Source of the DNA: Bacillus luti
GTDB taxonomy: Bacteria > Bacillota > Bacilli > Bacillales > Bacillaceae_G
DNA length: 64,000 nucleotides
Direction: 5' to 3'
Assembly: GCF_001884105.1 (NCBI RefSeq)
Contig: NZ_MACI01000062.1
Span: forward strand, 1-64,000
Positions 1 through 8,331 of the stretch are shown one piece after another. The notes beneath the pieces are model-generated. The model did not search any database and was not told the origin of the DNA. It saw only the letters and a list, made by a program, of their open reading frames with translations. The translations under genes and the position numbers were made by a program. Numbering within the stretch: position 1 is the first letter of the stretch; the number at the start of each line of letters is the position of its first letter.

Positions 1-33
1 AAAAAAGAGTCAGCAATATGCTGACTCTTTTTT
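1..33. terminator. Intrinsic terminator at window edge
   Basis: A perfect 15-nt inverted repeat around ATA, with an A-run on the left and a T-run on the right, so it can act on both strands. It closes a gene lying outside the window. Confidence 0.85.
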
Positions 34-127
34 ATTATGTGCAATCCTCTTTTATCATCTTATTTTCCTGAAATAAATAAAGGGATTTAGGAAAAGCTAT
101 GGTATGTATTAAAAGGAGGAGATAAAA

Positions 128-547
128 ATGACACGAGTTCGAGAATTTATGAGTACTCATATAGTACATTGTACACCGTTAGATAATGTATATGAGGCTG
201 CTGTAAAGATGAAAGAAGAATCGGTTGGATTGATTCCTGTTGTTGAAAATGAACAAGTTGTTGGGCTTGTTACTGATCGAGATTTGGTTGTTCGAGGGAT
301 TGCAGAGAAGCATCCTGGGTCTAATAAAATTACAAATGTAATGACAACAAATATTGTTTCAGTTTCTCCAGATGATGCTATTGAAAAAGCTACAGAATTA
401 ATGGCACAATATCAAATTAGACGATTACCAGTAGTTGAGAATGGTCAATTAGTTGGAATGTTAGCACTAGGTGACTTAGCTATAAGAGAATCGGCAGATA
501 ATCAAGCTGGATTTGCTTTAGGTGAAATCTCGGAGCATACGGAATAA
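128..547 (+). CDS. Tandem CBS-domain protein
   Basis: A 139-residue protein made almost entirely of two CBS domains (about residues 8-60 and 73-130), each with the family's ending pattern (GLVTDRDLVV, GMLALGDLAI). CBS pairs bind adenine nucleotides and sense energy or ligand state. No enzymatic or membrane domain is attached, so the partner is unknown. It resembles stand-alone CBS proteins such as B. subtilis YhcV. AGGAGGAG lies 7 nt before the ATG. The gene is monocistronic, and its TAA stop sits inside the end of a short bcr1-like repeat (544-600). Confidence 0.85.
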   Translation: MTRVREFMSTHIVHCTPLDNVYEAAVKMKEESVGLIPVVENEQVVGLVTDRDLVVRGIAEKHPGSNKITNVMTTNIVSVSPDDAIEKATELMAQYQIRRLPVVENGQLVGMLALGDLAIRESADNQAGFALGEISEHTE

Positions 548-600
548 AGTGAATCCTTAATGAATGGGGCCTTAATGCCCACAAATAGCAAGATAAATTA
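544..600 (+). repeat. Short bcr1-like repeat remnant
   Basis: About 57 bp starting ATAAAGTGAATCCTTAATGA and ending AATAGCAAGATAAAT. Both ends match the longer element at 846-1000 and other copies at 49.1 and 56.9 kb. The TAA in its first bases is the stop codon of the CBS gene. Assignment rests on visual alignment only. Confidence 0.55.
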
Positions 601-845
601 TGTATGAAGAGCGGATACATCATTCTAGTATATATAGATTAAACTAATATGCTAGAGTGACGTATCTAGGGCATTATATAATAGGTATACAGTTAATATT
701 TTCGACAGTTTTTTAAAATTTTTCATTCCTAATTTTTAATAAGAGAAAAAATGATATACTGATAGATATAAGGGTTATGATAGATTTTGAATATAACAAT
801 ATTAATTGGTAATGATGTAATAATGAATTAATATTTCCTATGTAG
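601..845. other. Intergenic region without a clear gene
   Basis: AT-rich spacer between two repeat copies. An imperfect inverted pattern (tcattctagtatat / tatgctagagtgacg) and a possible -10 (tgatatact, near 750) are visible. I see no open reading frame with a credible ribosome binding site. Confidence 0.4.
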
Positions 846-1000
846 ATAAAGTGAAACTTTAATCATTGTGGGGGCTATTCCAAAATGATTATGAGTTGAA
901 CCAATCGGGCTTTTACGGGCATTTATCTCCCAACTAAATTCATAGCATTCGCTGAATTTTGAGGTGGGAGTCTTACTTGTTCGCAAATAGCGGGATAAAA
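846..1000 (+). repeat. bcr1-type interspersed repeat (155 bp)
   Basis: It begins ATAAAGTGAAACTTTAATCA and ends CGCAAATAGCGGGATAAA. It spans 155 bp, the size known for the B. cereus group bcr1 element (a mobile-element-like repeat with structured RNA). An internal hairpin is visible (CTCCCAACTAAATTCA against TGAATTTTGAGGTGGGAG). The element ends just before the ribosome binding site of the next gene. Confidence 0.75.
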
Positions 1001-1016
1001 AGGGAAGGGGAATTAT

Positions 1017-2168
1017 ATGAAGGCTGTACAAGGCGATCCAAATTGGAATTTGGTTACAGATACATATATAGAACCAAATAATTTCGCTGAATTATTTTCT
1101 TTGCTTGTACCTTGTCACCCAAAAGGTGAAGGGAACGAGCGGACTATATTAGCGTGGAAAGAAAAAGAATTTTATAAAGAAGAAAATTTAGCGGCATTTA
1201 TCGTATATGGAATAAATAAAGTGAAAAATTTACCGCAGTTTCATAAAGATGAAATTCCAACTTTAGTACGTATTCTTCGTTTATGCCAAGAGATTGGTTG
1301 GTATGAAGAGGCAAATACTTTTATGATAACTCAAGGGCTAGCTGAATTTGTCCAAACTTCATTGGAATATGAAACATGGGATCTTTTGACGCAAGCGGTT
1401 GCTTTAAACTATTTAATTATTAAATACCGTATTGGTGAATTAACAGATAGGGATGTAGAAATTTGGGATAGAGTTAAATTTAATGAGGAATGTATAAAAG
1501 ATTGTAAGCATTTATTATCTCATAAAGAAGTATTGGAATTTACATTCTTTTATATGTGTAAAAGAGCGAAGTTACTGTCAAAAGAGCAATTAAATAGTGA
1601 TATGATGAGTCTAGCGATGTATTGTAATACTTTTGTTTATGATTTATATACACATGACTTATTACGAAAATATCGTAAGTGTACAGACTTCTTATCATAT
1701 TATGGACCGAGTCAAGCGGTGTTAGCCTGTCAACGAGCTGTACTTGCTCAAATTTCCGATCGATTAGACCCATTAAAGACAACGCATGTAGATGATTATT
1801 TATATGTGATGAAAGAAATGATGGAGCATATGACGATAGGGGTAATGGACCGATATGGTCATTTTATCGGAAAGCTACTATCATATGTACCATTTTTTGA
1901 AATGATTCAAGTTCCGCAGCATGCATATTACTGTGAAGAATTACTGTATATTTGTAAGGGCATTGAATATAAGGAAGAGATATTACGCAATTATATATTT
2001 ATACAATTACATGATTGTTTACCATCATTCTTTAAACTATTTCTTAAAAATAAGCGTTATGCAACTATTCATGATATTTTATTCTATTGGTGCGACGATG
2101 AACAAAGAATGAGCTTAGAGAAAAAATATAATCTGAGTTTTATTTATGAAAAATATGCTTGTGGATAA
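1017..2168 (+). CDS. Uncharacterised 383-residue protein
   Basis: Not recognised. The ATG is preceded by AAGGGAAGGGG. The product is soluble in appearance: no signal peptide and no membrane segment. It is predominantly predicted helical, rich in Leu, Tyr, Lys and Glu, with a Cys here and there. Amphipathic helices from about residue 120 on resemble helical-repeat (TPR-like) proteins, but no consensus repeat could be defined. It is monocistronic between a bcr1 repeat and a strong terminator. A role cannot be assigned. Confidence 0.75.
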   Translation: MKAVQGDPNWNLVTDTYIEPNNFAELFSLLVPCHPKGEGNERTILAWKEKEFYKEENLAAFIVYGINKVKNLPQFHKDEIPTLVRILRLCQEIGWYEEANTFMITQGLAEFVQTSLEYETWDLLTQAVALNYLIIKYRIGELTDRDVEIWDRVKFNEECIKDCKHLLSHKEVLEFTFFYMCKRAKLLSKEQLNSDMMSLAMYCNTFVYDLYTHDLLRKYRKCTDFLSYYGPSQAVLACQRAVLAQISDRLDPLKTTHVDDYLYVMKEMMEHMTIGVMDRYGHFIGKLLSYVPFFEMIQVPQHAYYCEELLYICKGIEYKEEILRNYIFIQLHDCLPSFFKLFLKNKRYATIHDILFYWCDDEQRMSLEKKYNLSFIYEKYACG

Positions 2169-2202
2169 ACAGTACTGTTTATATGAAAAATTAATATAAA
2201 TT

Positions 2203-2237
2203 AAAAAGGATCTCAAGTTTATGTGAGATCCTTTTTT
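2203..2237. terminator. Bidirectional intrinsic terminator
   Basis: AAAAAGGATCTCA - loop - TGTGAGATCCTTTTTTT. It lies between the converging 1017-2168 gene and the reverse-strand operon that ends at 2240. Confidence 0.9.
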
Positions 2238-2239
2238 TG

Positions 2240-2395
2240 TTAGTAAAACAAGGAGAAAGTAATTAAGATGAGAAATAACATTCCATAAAGGAGAAGTTGT
2301 GCAGTATAACTTCCTTGTATACCGAAAAAAGTATTCATCTTTTCATATAAATTCAATATATATTTCATTGGAGTATCTTTGAAAGATTGGTACAC
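2240..2395 (-). CDS. Small membrane protein, 51 residues
   Basis: A short reading frame: a GTG start preceded by AGAGGAG at 5 nt spacing, then 51 codons and TAA just before the shared terminator. The protein starts MYQSFKDTPMKYILNLYEKM and ends in one hydrophobic helix (about residues 32-51, LLLYGMLFLILITFSLFY). It begins 14 nt after the stop of the 110-residue membrane protein, so it is probably the last cistron of the peptidase operon. No family is recognised. Confidence 0.6.
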   Translation of the reverse strand: MYQSFKDTPMKYILNLYEKMNTFFGIQGSYTAQLLLYGMLFLILITFSLFY

Positions 2396-2409
2396 AGTGT
2401 CTCCTCTTT

Positions 2410-2742
2410 CTAAGCTTCTTGTTCATGTTTTTTATTATTAGGGACATTCACGTATCTAGCTATGAATAATAAAATAGCCATAAAAAATACAGGAAATACG
2501 GTAGATAAATACAAACCGTTACTAATTACATTTGTTATAAGGGCACTTAATAGAAAAAGAGCGTTATAAATGTGTGCAATTTTTTGTTTTAGTTGCACTT
2601 GGAATGATTCCATCATAATTTCTAAAGTAACAAAAGCAATGATAATAGATAAAAATACAGTGTTTGTATTATAAATGATTAAACAACAGATTAAGCCTAA
2701 AAAGGCCAAGTATTCAATTAAGAGAGGTATATTGCGTGGCAT
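2410..2742 (-). CDS. Small multi-helix membrane protein
   Basis: 110 residues with about four predicted membrane helices (near 8-26, 28-45, 58-76 and 80-98) and a short charged tail (KKHEQEA). It starts 5 nt after the stop of the SH3-M23 peptidase gene, so the two are cotranscribed. The family is not recognised. A role beside a wall peptidase (membrane partner or regulator) is only guilt by association. Confidence 0.7.
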   Translation of the reverse strand: MPRNIPLLIEYLAFLGLICCLIIYNTNTVFLSIIIAFVTLEIMMESFQVQLKQKIAHIYNALFLLSALITNVISNGLYLSTVFPVFFMAILLFIARYVNVPNNKKHEQEA

Positions 2743-2747
2743 ACAAT

Positions 2748-3908
2748 TTACCTAACTAAATATGGCAGTGGATTGACTGCATTTGTTTTTTCAAAATTCC
2801 ATTCTCCATTGTGTAACTCAAAGTGGAGATGTTGTCCGTATGAATGCCCTGTATTTCCCATATGACCTAATAGTTGTCCAGTTTGTACTTGATCACCGGC
2901 TTGTACAGTGCGATCTTTCATATGAGCATAAACTGTTGTATATAATTTCCCATTAATTTGATGGGCGATGAACACGACATTACCATAACTAGCCGAATAA
3001 TAAGACTTCACAACTTTACCTGCAGCGGCAGCTTGAATGGATACGTTCCCTTGAGCTGCAATATCTATACCATAATGCATTTGTTCCCAGCGCATATCAA
3101 AGGTTGAGCTAACTCTTCCTTGAGCAGGGAATTTGAAAGCTGCTGGAATGGATGAAGGTTGAGCGGTTTTAGCTTGTGATTGCGGTTGGTTTTGTACTAC
3201 ATAGTGTTTTGCCACATATCCGTACCCTGTACCAAAACGAATTTTATACCAAGTTCCTACAGTTTCTACTACTTGCACTTGTGTACCATTTTGTAATGAA
3301 CCAAGTAGAGAACTACTTGTACTAGCATTACTACGTACATTGAGTTTTGGTGTTGCAACTGTGTACTTCGTATTATTTTGAACTGTAATTCCTTTTACTA
3401 AAGGTTGTGAGCCATTAGATATGAATGCTTTTTGTACATAACCTGTTTGACCATTATGTAAAATCTTATACCATTCACCTTGTTCTTCTTGAATGGTAAC
3501 GAACTTCCCATTCGGTAATACATCTAAAATTGAAGATTCTAGATTAGGTTCAGAGCGAACGTTTAATGCATTAGCATTGACGATGTATTGATTATTAGAT
3601 TGAAGTTTGTTTTTTAGTAGAATAGTATCTTTTTGCACGTAACCTACTTTATTATTAACAGATACTTTATACCAATCATTCGTTTTTTCAAGTATGTTCA
3701 CTTTCGTATTAAAGCGGATTTTATCAATAGATACGCTATTTATATTGTTTTCTTTATGTAAAGTTGCTTGATCCACTTTGACATATCCAGTTTTAACATT
3801 AGATAATTGTTCAGCATTTGCTTTTTGTACATTTGTTTCTCCCATAGAAGGTAGTAAAGAAGCAATTGCGACAGTAGTTGCTGTTAGAGCAGTAGCTTTC
3901 ATATTCAT
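2748..3908 (-). CDS. Secreted SH3-repeat M23 endopeptidase
   Basis: 386 residues. A signal peptide covers about residues 1-32 (ends near ANA). Three bacterial SH3b wall-binding domains follow (about 40-100, 107-165, 182-240), each with the GYV pattern. A Gln/Ser/Pro linker leads to a C-terminal M23 zinc peptidase domain. Metal and catalytic motifs are visible: HYGID (HxxxD), YAHM and HLHFEL (HxH). M23 enzymes of this design cut peptidoglycan cross-bridges outside the cell. AGAGGAGGT lies 9 nt before the first ATG; a second ATG follows two codons on. It heads a three-gene reverse-strand operon. Confidence 0.92.
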   Translation of the reverse strand: MNMKATALTATTVAIASLLPSMGETNVQKANAEQLSNVKTGYVKVDQATLHKENNINSVSIDKIRFNTKVNILEKTNDWYKVSVNNKVGYVQKDTILLKNKLQSNNQYIVNANALNVRSEPNLESSILDVLPNGKFVTIQEEQGEWYKILHNGQTGYVQKAFISNGSQPLVKGITVQNNTKYTVATPKLNVRSNASTSSSLLGSLQNGTQVQVVETVGTWYKIRFGTGYGYVAKHYVVQNQPQSQAKTAQPSSIPAAFKFPAQGRVSSTFDMRWEQMHYGIDIAAQGNVSIQAAAAGKVVKSYYSASYGNVVFIAHQINGKLYTTVYAHMKDRTVQAGDQVQTGQLLGHMGNTGHSYGQHLHFELHNGEWNFEKTNAVNPLPYLVR

Positions 3909-4133
3909 ATAATAGAGACCTCCTCTAGTTGTATAGTTGTAATTTTATTATAGTATAAAGATATAATATAGTGGGTTTATTCACATAAATGTAATATGAA
4001 ATCAATATAAAAATAAATTTTTTGAGAATAATTATTTCTTTTTATCCAATTAATTAGGATATTGATTTTGAAAATAAAATATAAGTGTTGTATAGCTTTG
4101 TTATTTTGTTGACAATTAAGAAAATTAAAACAG

Positions 4134-4162
4134 TTGATGATGTCTTATGACGATGTTATACT
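4134..4162 (+). promoter_or_regulatory. Sigma-A-type promoter for thi operon
   Basis: TTGATG - 17 nt - TATACT, about 20 nt upstream of the first TPP aptamer. Another TTGACA lies at 4109, but it has no -10 at proper spacing. Confidence 0.7.
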
Positions 4163-4182
4163 GACAGTGATAATTTTATAGT

Positions 4183-4277
4183 TTGCTAGGAGAGCTGGTG
4201 TTGCCAGCTGAGAGTGGGCCGTAAGCCTTTGATCCTTTTCATTACCTGATCTAGATTATGCTAGCGTAGGGAAGCAA
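4183..4277 (+). promoter_or_regulatory. TPP riboswitch 1 (THI box)
   Basis: The aptamer contains the conserved CTGAGAG (after the GCTGGTGTTGCCAGC stem), ACCTGATCTAG and GCGTAGGGAAGC signatures. P1 is TTGCTAGG against AGGGAAGCAA. A terminator follows at 4295-4333. Confidence 0.95.
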
Positions 4278-4294
4278 TTCGGACAATAACTATG

Positions 4295-4333
4295 AGTCCC
4301 CGTTTCTTTGCGTATAGAAACGGGGCTTTTTTA
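4295..4333 (+). terminator. Riboswitch 1 expression-platform terminator
   Basis: GTCCCCGTTTC - loop - GAAACGGGGC followed by TTTTTTATTT. GTCC at its base can also pair with GGAC at 4281-4284, next to the aptamer. Confidence 0.88.
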
Positions 4334-4351
4334 TTTGAAAATTTCATATTG

Positions 4352-4441
4352 AACCACTAGGGGTGCTTGATGTGCTGAGAGAGGAATAATCCTTAACCCT
4401 TACAGACCTGATCTAGGTAATACTAGCGAAGGGAAGTGGAA
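4352..4441 (+). promoter_or_regulatory. TPP riboswitch 2 (THI box)
   Basis: A second complete aptamer: ACTAGGGGTGC, GCTGAGAGAGG, ACCTGATCTAGGTAATACTAGCGAAGGGAAGTGG. The 3' strand of P1 (GGAAGTGG) is complementary to the 5' arm of the next terminator (AACCACTTC), which gives a visible antiterminator. Confidence 0.95.
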
Positions 4442-4472
4442 CATCGAATAAATGTATAATTTTATTTGCTGT

Positions 4473-4506
4473 AACCACTTCTTATATAGAGAAGTGGTTT
4501 TTTATT
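4473..4506 (+). terminator. Riboswitch 2 expression-platform terminator
   Basis: AACCACTTCT - TATATA - GAGAAGTGGTT followed by TTTTATTT, just before tenA. Confidence 0.9.
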
Positions 4507-4536
4507 TAAATACACATATTGAAAGGGGAAATAGTA

Positions 4537-5232
4537 ATGAAATTTTGCGATAGATTATTAGAAACTGTGCAACCTGTTTGGGAGAAAAGTCATAATCATC
4601 CGTTTGTAGTAGGTATGGGGAATGGTACGCTAGAAAAAGATAAATTCCAATATTATATTATACAAGATTATTTGTATCTGCTAGATTATGCAAAGCTATA
4701 TGCGATTGGTGTTGTAAAAGCAACGAATCCACAAATAATGGGAAAGTTTGCTGAACAAATTGATGGAATATTAAATGGAGAAATGACGATTCATAAACAA
4801 TATGCAAAAAGACTGGGTATTTCTGTAGAAGAAATGGAATCTGCAAAACCATCAGCTAAAAATTTAGCTTATACAAACTATATGATGTCAGTATCTCAAA
4901 ATGGAACACTGGCAGAATTAATAGCAGCACTTCTTCCGTGTATGTGGAGTTACTGGGAGATTGGAAAGCGTTTAAATGATATTCCTGGAGCGAGAGATCA
5001 TGAGTTCTTTGGTGAGTGGATTCAAGGATATAGTTCTGAAGAATACGGTAATCTTTGTATTTGGTTAATAGATTTATTAAATGAAATGGTAGCTGGGAAG
5101 TCAGAGAAAGAACTAGACCGATTAGAGGAGATTTTCTTATATTCCAGTCGATTTGAATATTTATTCTGGGATATGTCCTATCGTAAGGAGATGTGGGGAT
5201 TTGAGGAGCAAGAACATACTACAGTTTCATAA
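4537..5232 (+). CDS. tenA: TenA aminopyrimidine aminohydrolase (thiaminase II)
   Basis: 231 residues, full length for TenA. It hydrolyses the aminopyrimidine formed from degraded thiamin to HMP. Catalytic Cys135 (in LLPCMWSYW) and the substrate contacts Asp44, Tyr47 and Tyr112 fall at the same numbers as in B. subtilis TenA. The catalytic Glu lies in FEYLF, near residue 207. I chose the ATG at 4537 over an upstream in-frame TTG because AAAGGGGA lies 7 nt before it. It is the first gene of the riboswitch-controlled thi operon, and thiZ starts 32 nt before its end. Confidence 0.96.
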   Translation: MKFCDRLLETVQPVWEKSHNHPFVVGMGNGTLEKDKFQYYIIQDYLYLLDYAKLYAIGVVKATNPQIMGKFAEQIDGILNGEMTIHKQYAKRLGISVEEMESAKPSAKNLAYTNYMMSVSQNGTLAELIAALLPCMWSYWEIGKRLNDIPGARDHEFFGEWIQGYSSEEYGNLCIWLIDLLNEMVAGKSEKELDRLEEIFLYSSRFEYLFWDMSYRKEMWGFEEQEHTTVS

Positions 5233-5950
5233 TGTTTCTTTTCATTATGATGAGAAACCGATCATCAATGAATTAAATGCTTCTATACAAGAGAAAGAAT
5301 TTGTAAGTATTATCGGACCAAGTGGTTGCGGGAAAAGCACTTTATTTCGCCTTATTACAGGCTTAGAAGAAGCAAGTGCTGGACAAATAGAGCTGACAGA
5401 AACAAAGAGTCACCCTGTAGGATATATGCCTCAAAAAGATATGCTTTTGCCGTGGAGAACAATTATTGAAAATGCTGCCCTGCCACTAGAGTGCCAAGGT
5501 GTACCGAAGAAAGAAGCGCAAGTGAAGGCAAAGGAACTGTTACATAAATTCGGTTTACAAGGATATGAGGAAAAATACCCGAAAGATTTATCTGGCGGTA
5601 TGAGGCAGCGCGTATCTTTTATCCGAACTTTATTAACAGGCGGGGAAATATTATTACTAGATGAACCGTTTAGTGCATTAGATGCCTTAACGAAGGCATC
5701 ATTGCAAGAATGGTTGTTTGAACAATGGAAAGAGTGGGAAAAAACAATTTTATTCATCACTCATGATGTTGAAGAAGCGCTATTCCTTTCGAATCGAATT
5801 TTAGTAGTGGAGGAGCAGCCGATAATGACATTGACTGAGCGGATTGTGCCACTTGATCATAATCGAACACGAAAGGATTTATATAAACCGGACGTGTTAG
5901 CGCTGAAAGAGGAGCTTCTTAGTATGTTACAAAGGCAGGTACTTGTATGA
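5201..5950 (+). CDS. thiZ: ThiZ pyrimidine ABC transporter ATPase
   Basis: 249 residues if started at the TTG at 5201 (AAGGAG at 5185). This overlaps tenA by 32 nt. ABC motifs are present in order: Walker A GPSGCGKST, Q-loop MPQKDMLLPW, signature LSGGMRQR, Walker B ILLLDEPF, switch His in ITHD. It powers uptake of a thiamin breakdown pyrimidine (formylaminopyrimidine in the B. halodurans ThiXYZ system), which TenA then processes. The start is the least certain part: no ATG is available in a suitable position. Confidence 0.9.
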   Translation: MRSKNILQFHNVSFHYDEKPIINELNASIQEKEFVSIIGPSGCGKSTLFRLITGLEEASAGQIELTETKSHPVGYMPQKDMLLPWRTIIENAALPLECQGVPKKEAQVKAKELLHKFGLQGYEEKYPKDLSGGMRQRVSFIRTLLTGGEILLLDEPFSALDALTKASLQEWLFEQWKEWEKTILFITHDVEEALFLSNRILVVEEQPIMTLTERIVPLDHNRTRKDLYKPDVLALKEELLSMLQRQVLV

Positions 5951-6702
5951 TAAGCCGATTGAAAGAATTAGTTCCTGCCATTACTCTTTCTAGTATTTTA
6001 CTCGTTATGTGGGAAATAGGAGCAAGAATTGTAGATGAGATGTACATTTTACCGTCACCGTCTGCAATTGTAATAAAGATATGGAAACTAAAAGACATAT
6101 TATTTACGGTTCATTTACCGGCAACGTTATACGTCGTTTTAATAGGTGTTGTTATTTCTATCGTACTAGGTGTGGGGCTCGCAATGTTAATGAATGCGAG
6201 TACATGGATGGAAAGAGCATTTTATCCATTATTAGTTGCCTCACAAACGATTCCGATTACTGCGCTTGCTCCGCTCTTCGTTTTATGGTTTGGATACACA
6301 ATCTGGAGTAAGGTCGTTGTTACAGTTTTAATTACGTTTTTCCCGATTGCGGTCAATACGTACGATGGACTGCGTAGTACGAAAAAAGAATGGGAGGAGC
6401 TCTTAGTTACATATGGAGCAACGAAAAAAGATGTTTTTCTTAAGTTAAAGTTGCCGTCTGCTCTTCCTTATTTTTTCTCAGCTTTAAAAATTGCAGTTCC
6501 GCTTAGTGTCATTGGGGCAGCAATTGGAGAATGGCTTGGTGCACAAGCTGGGCTTGGATATTTCAGTAAGAGAATGATGACGCAGTTAGACGGGGCTGGT
6601 GTATTCGCACCCATTGTATTGTTATCATTATTAGCTATTTTCTTCGTCATACTTATTTCCATATTAGAAAAGAAATTCATTAGTTGGAGGAAGCATTCAT
6701 GA
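5947..6702 (+). CDS. thiX: ThiX pyrimidine ABC transporter permease
   Basis: 251 residues with about six membrane helices. The cytoplasmic coupling (EAA) loop is visible as EWEELLVTYGATKKDVFLKL, followed by PSALPYFFSALK. It belongs to the taurine/nitrate/HMP type permeases. Its ATG overlaps the thiZ stop by 4 nt, typical translational coupling, and its stop overlaps the thiY start. Confidence 0.93.
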   Translation: MISRLKELVPAITLSSILLVMWEIGARIVDEMYILPSPSAIVIKIWKLKDILFTVHLPATLYVVLIGVVISIVLGVGLAMLMNASTWMERAFYPLLVASQTIPITALAPLFVLWFGYTIWSKVVVTVLITFFPIAVNTYDGLRSTKKEWEELLVTYGATKKDVFLKLKLPSALPYFFSALKIAVPLSVIGAAIGEWLGAQAGLGYFSKRMMTQLDGAGVFAPIVLLSLLAIFFVILISILEKKFISWRKHS

Positions 6703-7700
6703 AATTATTAAAACGCATCTTTGTGTTCACATTATTAGTTGCAATGATTGCAGGATGTTCGAGTAATTCAGCATCCGATAAAAGTAAAAAAGAAAAAGAA
6801 ATAACGGTCATGCTTGATTGGTATCCAAATGCGGTGCATAGCTTTATTTATGCAGCAATTGAAAAAGGATACTTTAAAGAAGAAGGAGTAAAGGTAAATA
6901 TTAAATTCCCTTCTAATCCGACTGATCCATTAACGTTAGCGGCAGCAGGGAAAGTGACAGTTGGCCTGTATTATCAGCCAGATGTTGTTATGGCAAGAGC
7001 AAATGAACAAATTCCAGTGAAGTCAATTGGGGCTGTCGTACGTTCCCCATTAAATCATGTCGTATCGCTGAAATCAGCAGGTATTCAATCACCGAAAGAT
7101 TTAGAAGGTAAAACAGTAGGTTACTCTGGAACGCCTTTAAGTGAAGCGTATTTAAAAACGATGATAAAAGAAGATGGTGGTAATCCAGATACAGTGAAAG
7201 TAGTTGATGTTGGATTTGATTTAGTGCCAGCGTTAATTACGAAAAAAGTAGATGCTGTAACAGGAGCATACATTAACCATGAAGTACCTGTTATGCGTCA
7301 TGAAGGTCATGAACCAGCGTACTTTAATCCAGCTGATTACGGCGTACCGAATTATCATGAGCTTGTGTTTGTAACAGGTGATAAAACGTTGAAAAAAGAT
7401 AAAGAAGCGCTGCAAGCCTTTTTACGTGGGGCGAAAAAAGGGTATGACTTTATGAAGAAAAACCCTGATGAAGCATTAAATATTTTATTAGATCATCAAG
7501 AAAAAGAAAACTTCCCGCTTGTGCCAGAAGTTGAAAAAGAAAGTATGAAAATTTTATTAGAGAAGATGGAAACGAAAGATGAGCCATTCTTATCAGATTC
7601 AAAAGAGTCTTGGGAGAAACAAAATAAATGGCTGAAAGACAAAGGAATGACGAAGGAAATTGTTCCAGCCGATGAGCTATTCGAAAATATTTTAAAGTAG
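6699..7700 (+). CDS. thiY: ThiY pyrimidine-binding lipoprotein
   Basis: 333 residues from the ATG at 6699, which overlaps the thiX stop and has TTGGAGGAAG upstream. A lipoprotein signal with the lipobox IAGC anchors it outside the membrane. The rest is an NMT1/ThiY-type binding domain: the start ITVMLDWYPNAVHS is typical of proteins binding thiamin pyrimidines, and the GKVTVGLYYQPDV stretch follows. It delivers substrate to ThiXZ. Confidence 0.94.
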   Translation: MKLLKRIFVFTLLVAMIAGCSSNSASDKSKKEKEITVMLDWYPNAVHSFIYAAIEKGYFKEEGVKVNIKFPSNPTDPLTLAAAGKVTVGLYYQPDVVMARANEQIPVKSIGAVVRSPLNHVVSLKSAGIQSPKDLEGKTVGYSGTPLSEAYLKTMIKEDGGNPDTVKVVDVGFDLVPALITKKVDAVTGAYINHEVPVMRHEGHEPAYFNPADYGVPNYHELVFVTGDKTLKKDKEALQAFLRGAKKGYDFMKKNPDEALNILLDHQEKENFPLVPEVEKESMKILLEKMETKDEPFLSDSKESWEKQNKWLKDKGMTKEIVPADELFENILK

Positions 7701-7704
7701 GCGA

Positions 7705-8331
7705 ATGAATATGAAAAATGAGCTCCACGTAATCTCAAATGGCCATATGCCATTCGAAGAGTTAGTGAATGTAGCGATGCAAATTGAGAGTGAGATTGAT
7801 TATTTGCATATTCGTGAGCGTGAGAAAAGTACGAAGGAATTATATGAAGGGGTGGAAAGCCTTTTAAAAAAAGGCTTTCCGGCATCTAAACTTGTTATAA
7901 ATGACCGAATTGATATTGCTATTTTATTAAATATACCGCGTGTGCAGCTAGGATATCGAAGCACGGATGTAAGGTCAGTGAAAGAAAAGTTTTCGTATTT
8001 GCATGTTGGTTATTCCGTACATTCTTTAGAAGAAGCGATAGAGGCTTTTAAGAATGGTGCTGATTCGCTCGTTTATGGTCATGTATTCCCAACAGAGTGT
8101 AAAAAAGGTGTGCCAGCGAGAGGGTTAGAGGAAATTTCTGGCATTGCAAAGAGCTTATCGATCCCGATTATAGCTATTGGAGGAATTACTCCTGAAAATA
8201 CAAGGGATGTTCTTGCAAGTGAAATAAGTGGAATTGCTGTTATGTCTGGAATTGTAAGTGATAGTAACCCGTATAGCAGAGCGAAATCTTATAAGGAATC
8301 AATAAGAAAGTGGGCGGGGAAACATGTGTGA
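7705..8331 (+). CDS. tenI: TenI thiazole tautomerase
   Basis: 208 residues with a ThiE-like TIM-barrel fold. TenI aromatises the thiazole tautomer made by ThiG; the catalytic His is seen in VYGHVFPT (His126 here). IAIGGITPEN is the phosphate-binding loop. The ThiE residues for pyrophosphate transfer are not obvious, so TenI is preferred over thiamin-phosphate synthase. The ribosome binding site is poor. The ATG at 7705 or at 7711 could be used, and coupling to thiY (stop at 7700) is likely. It overlaps thiO by 8 nt. Confidence 0.9.
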   Translation: MNMKNELHVISNGHMPFEELVNVAMQIESEIDYLHIREREKSTKELYEGVESLLKKGFPASKLVINDRIDIAILLNIPRVQLGYRSTDVRSVKEKFSYLHVGYSVHSLEEAIEAFKNGADSLVYGHVFPTECKKGVPARGLEEISGIAKSLSIPIIAIGGITPENTRDVLASEISGIAVMSGIVSDSNPYSRAKSYKESIRKWAGKHV

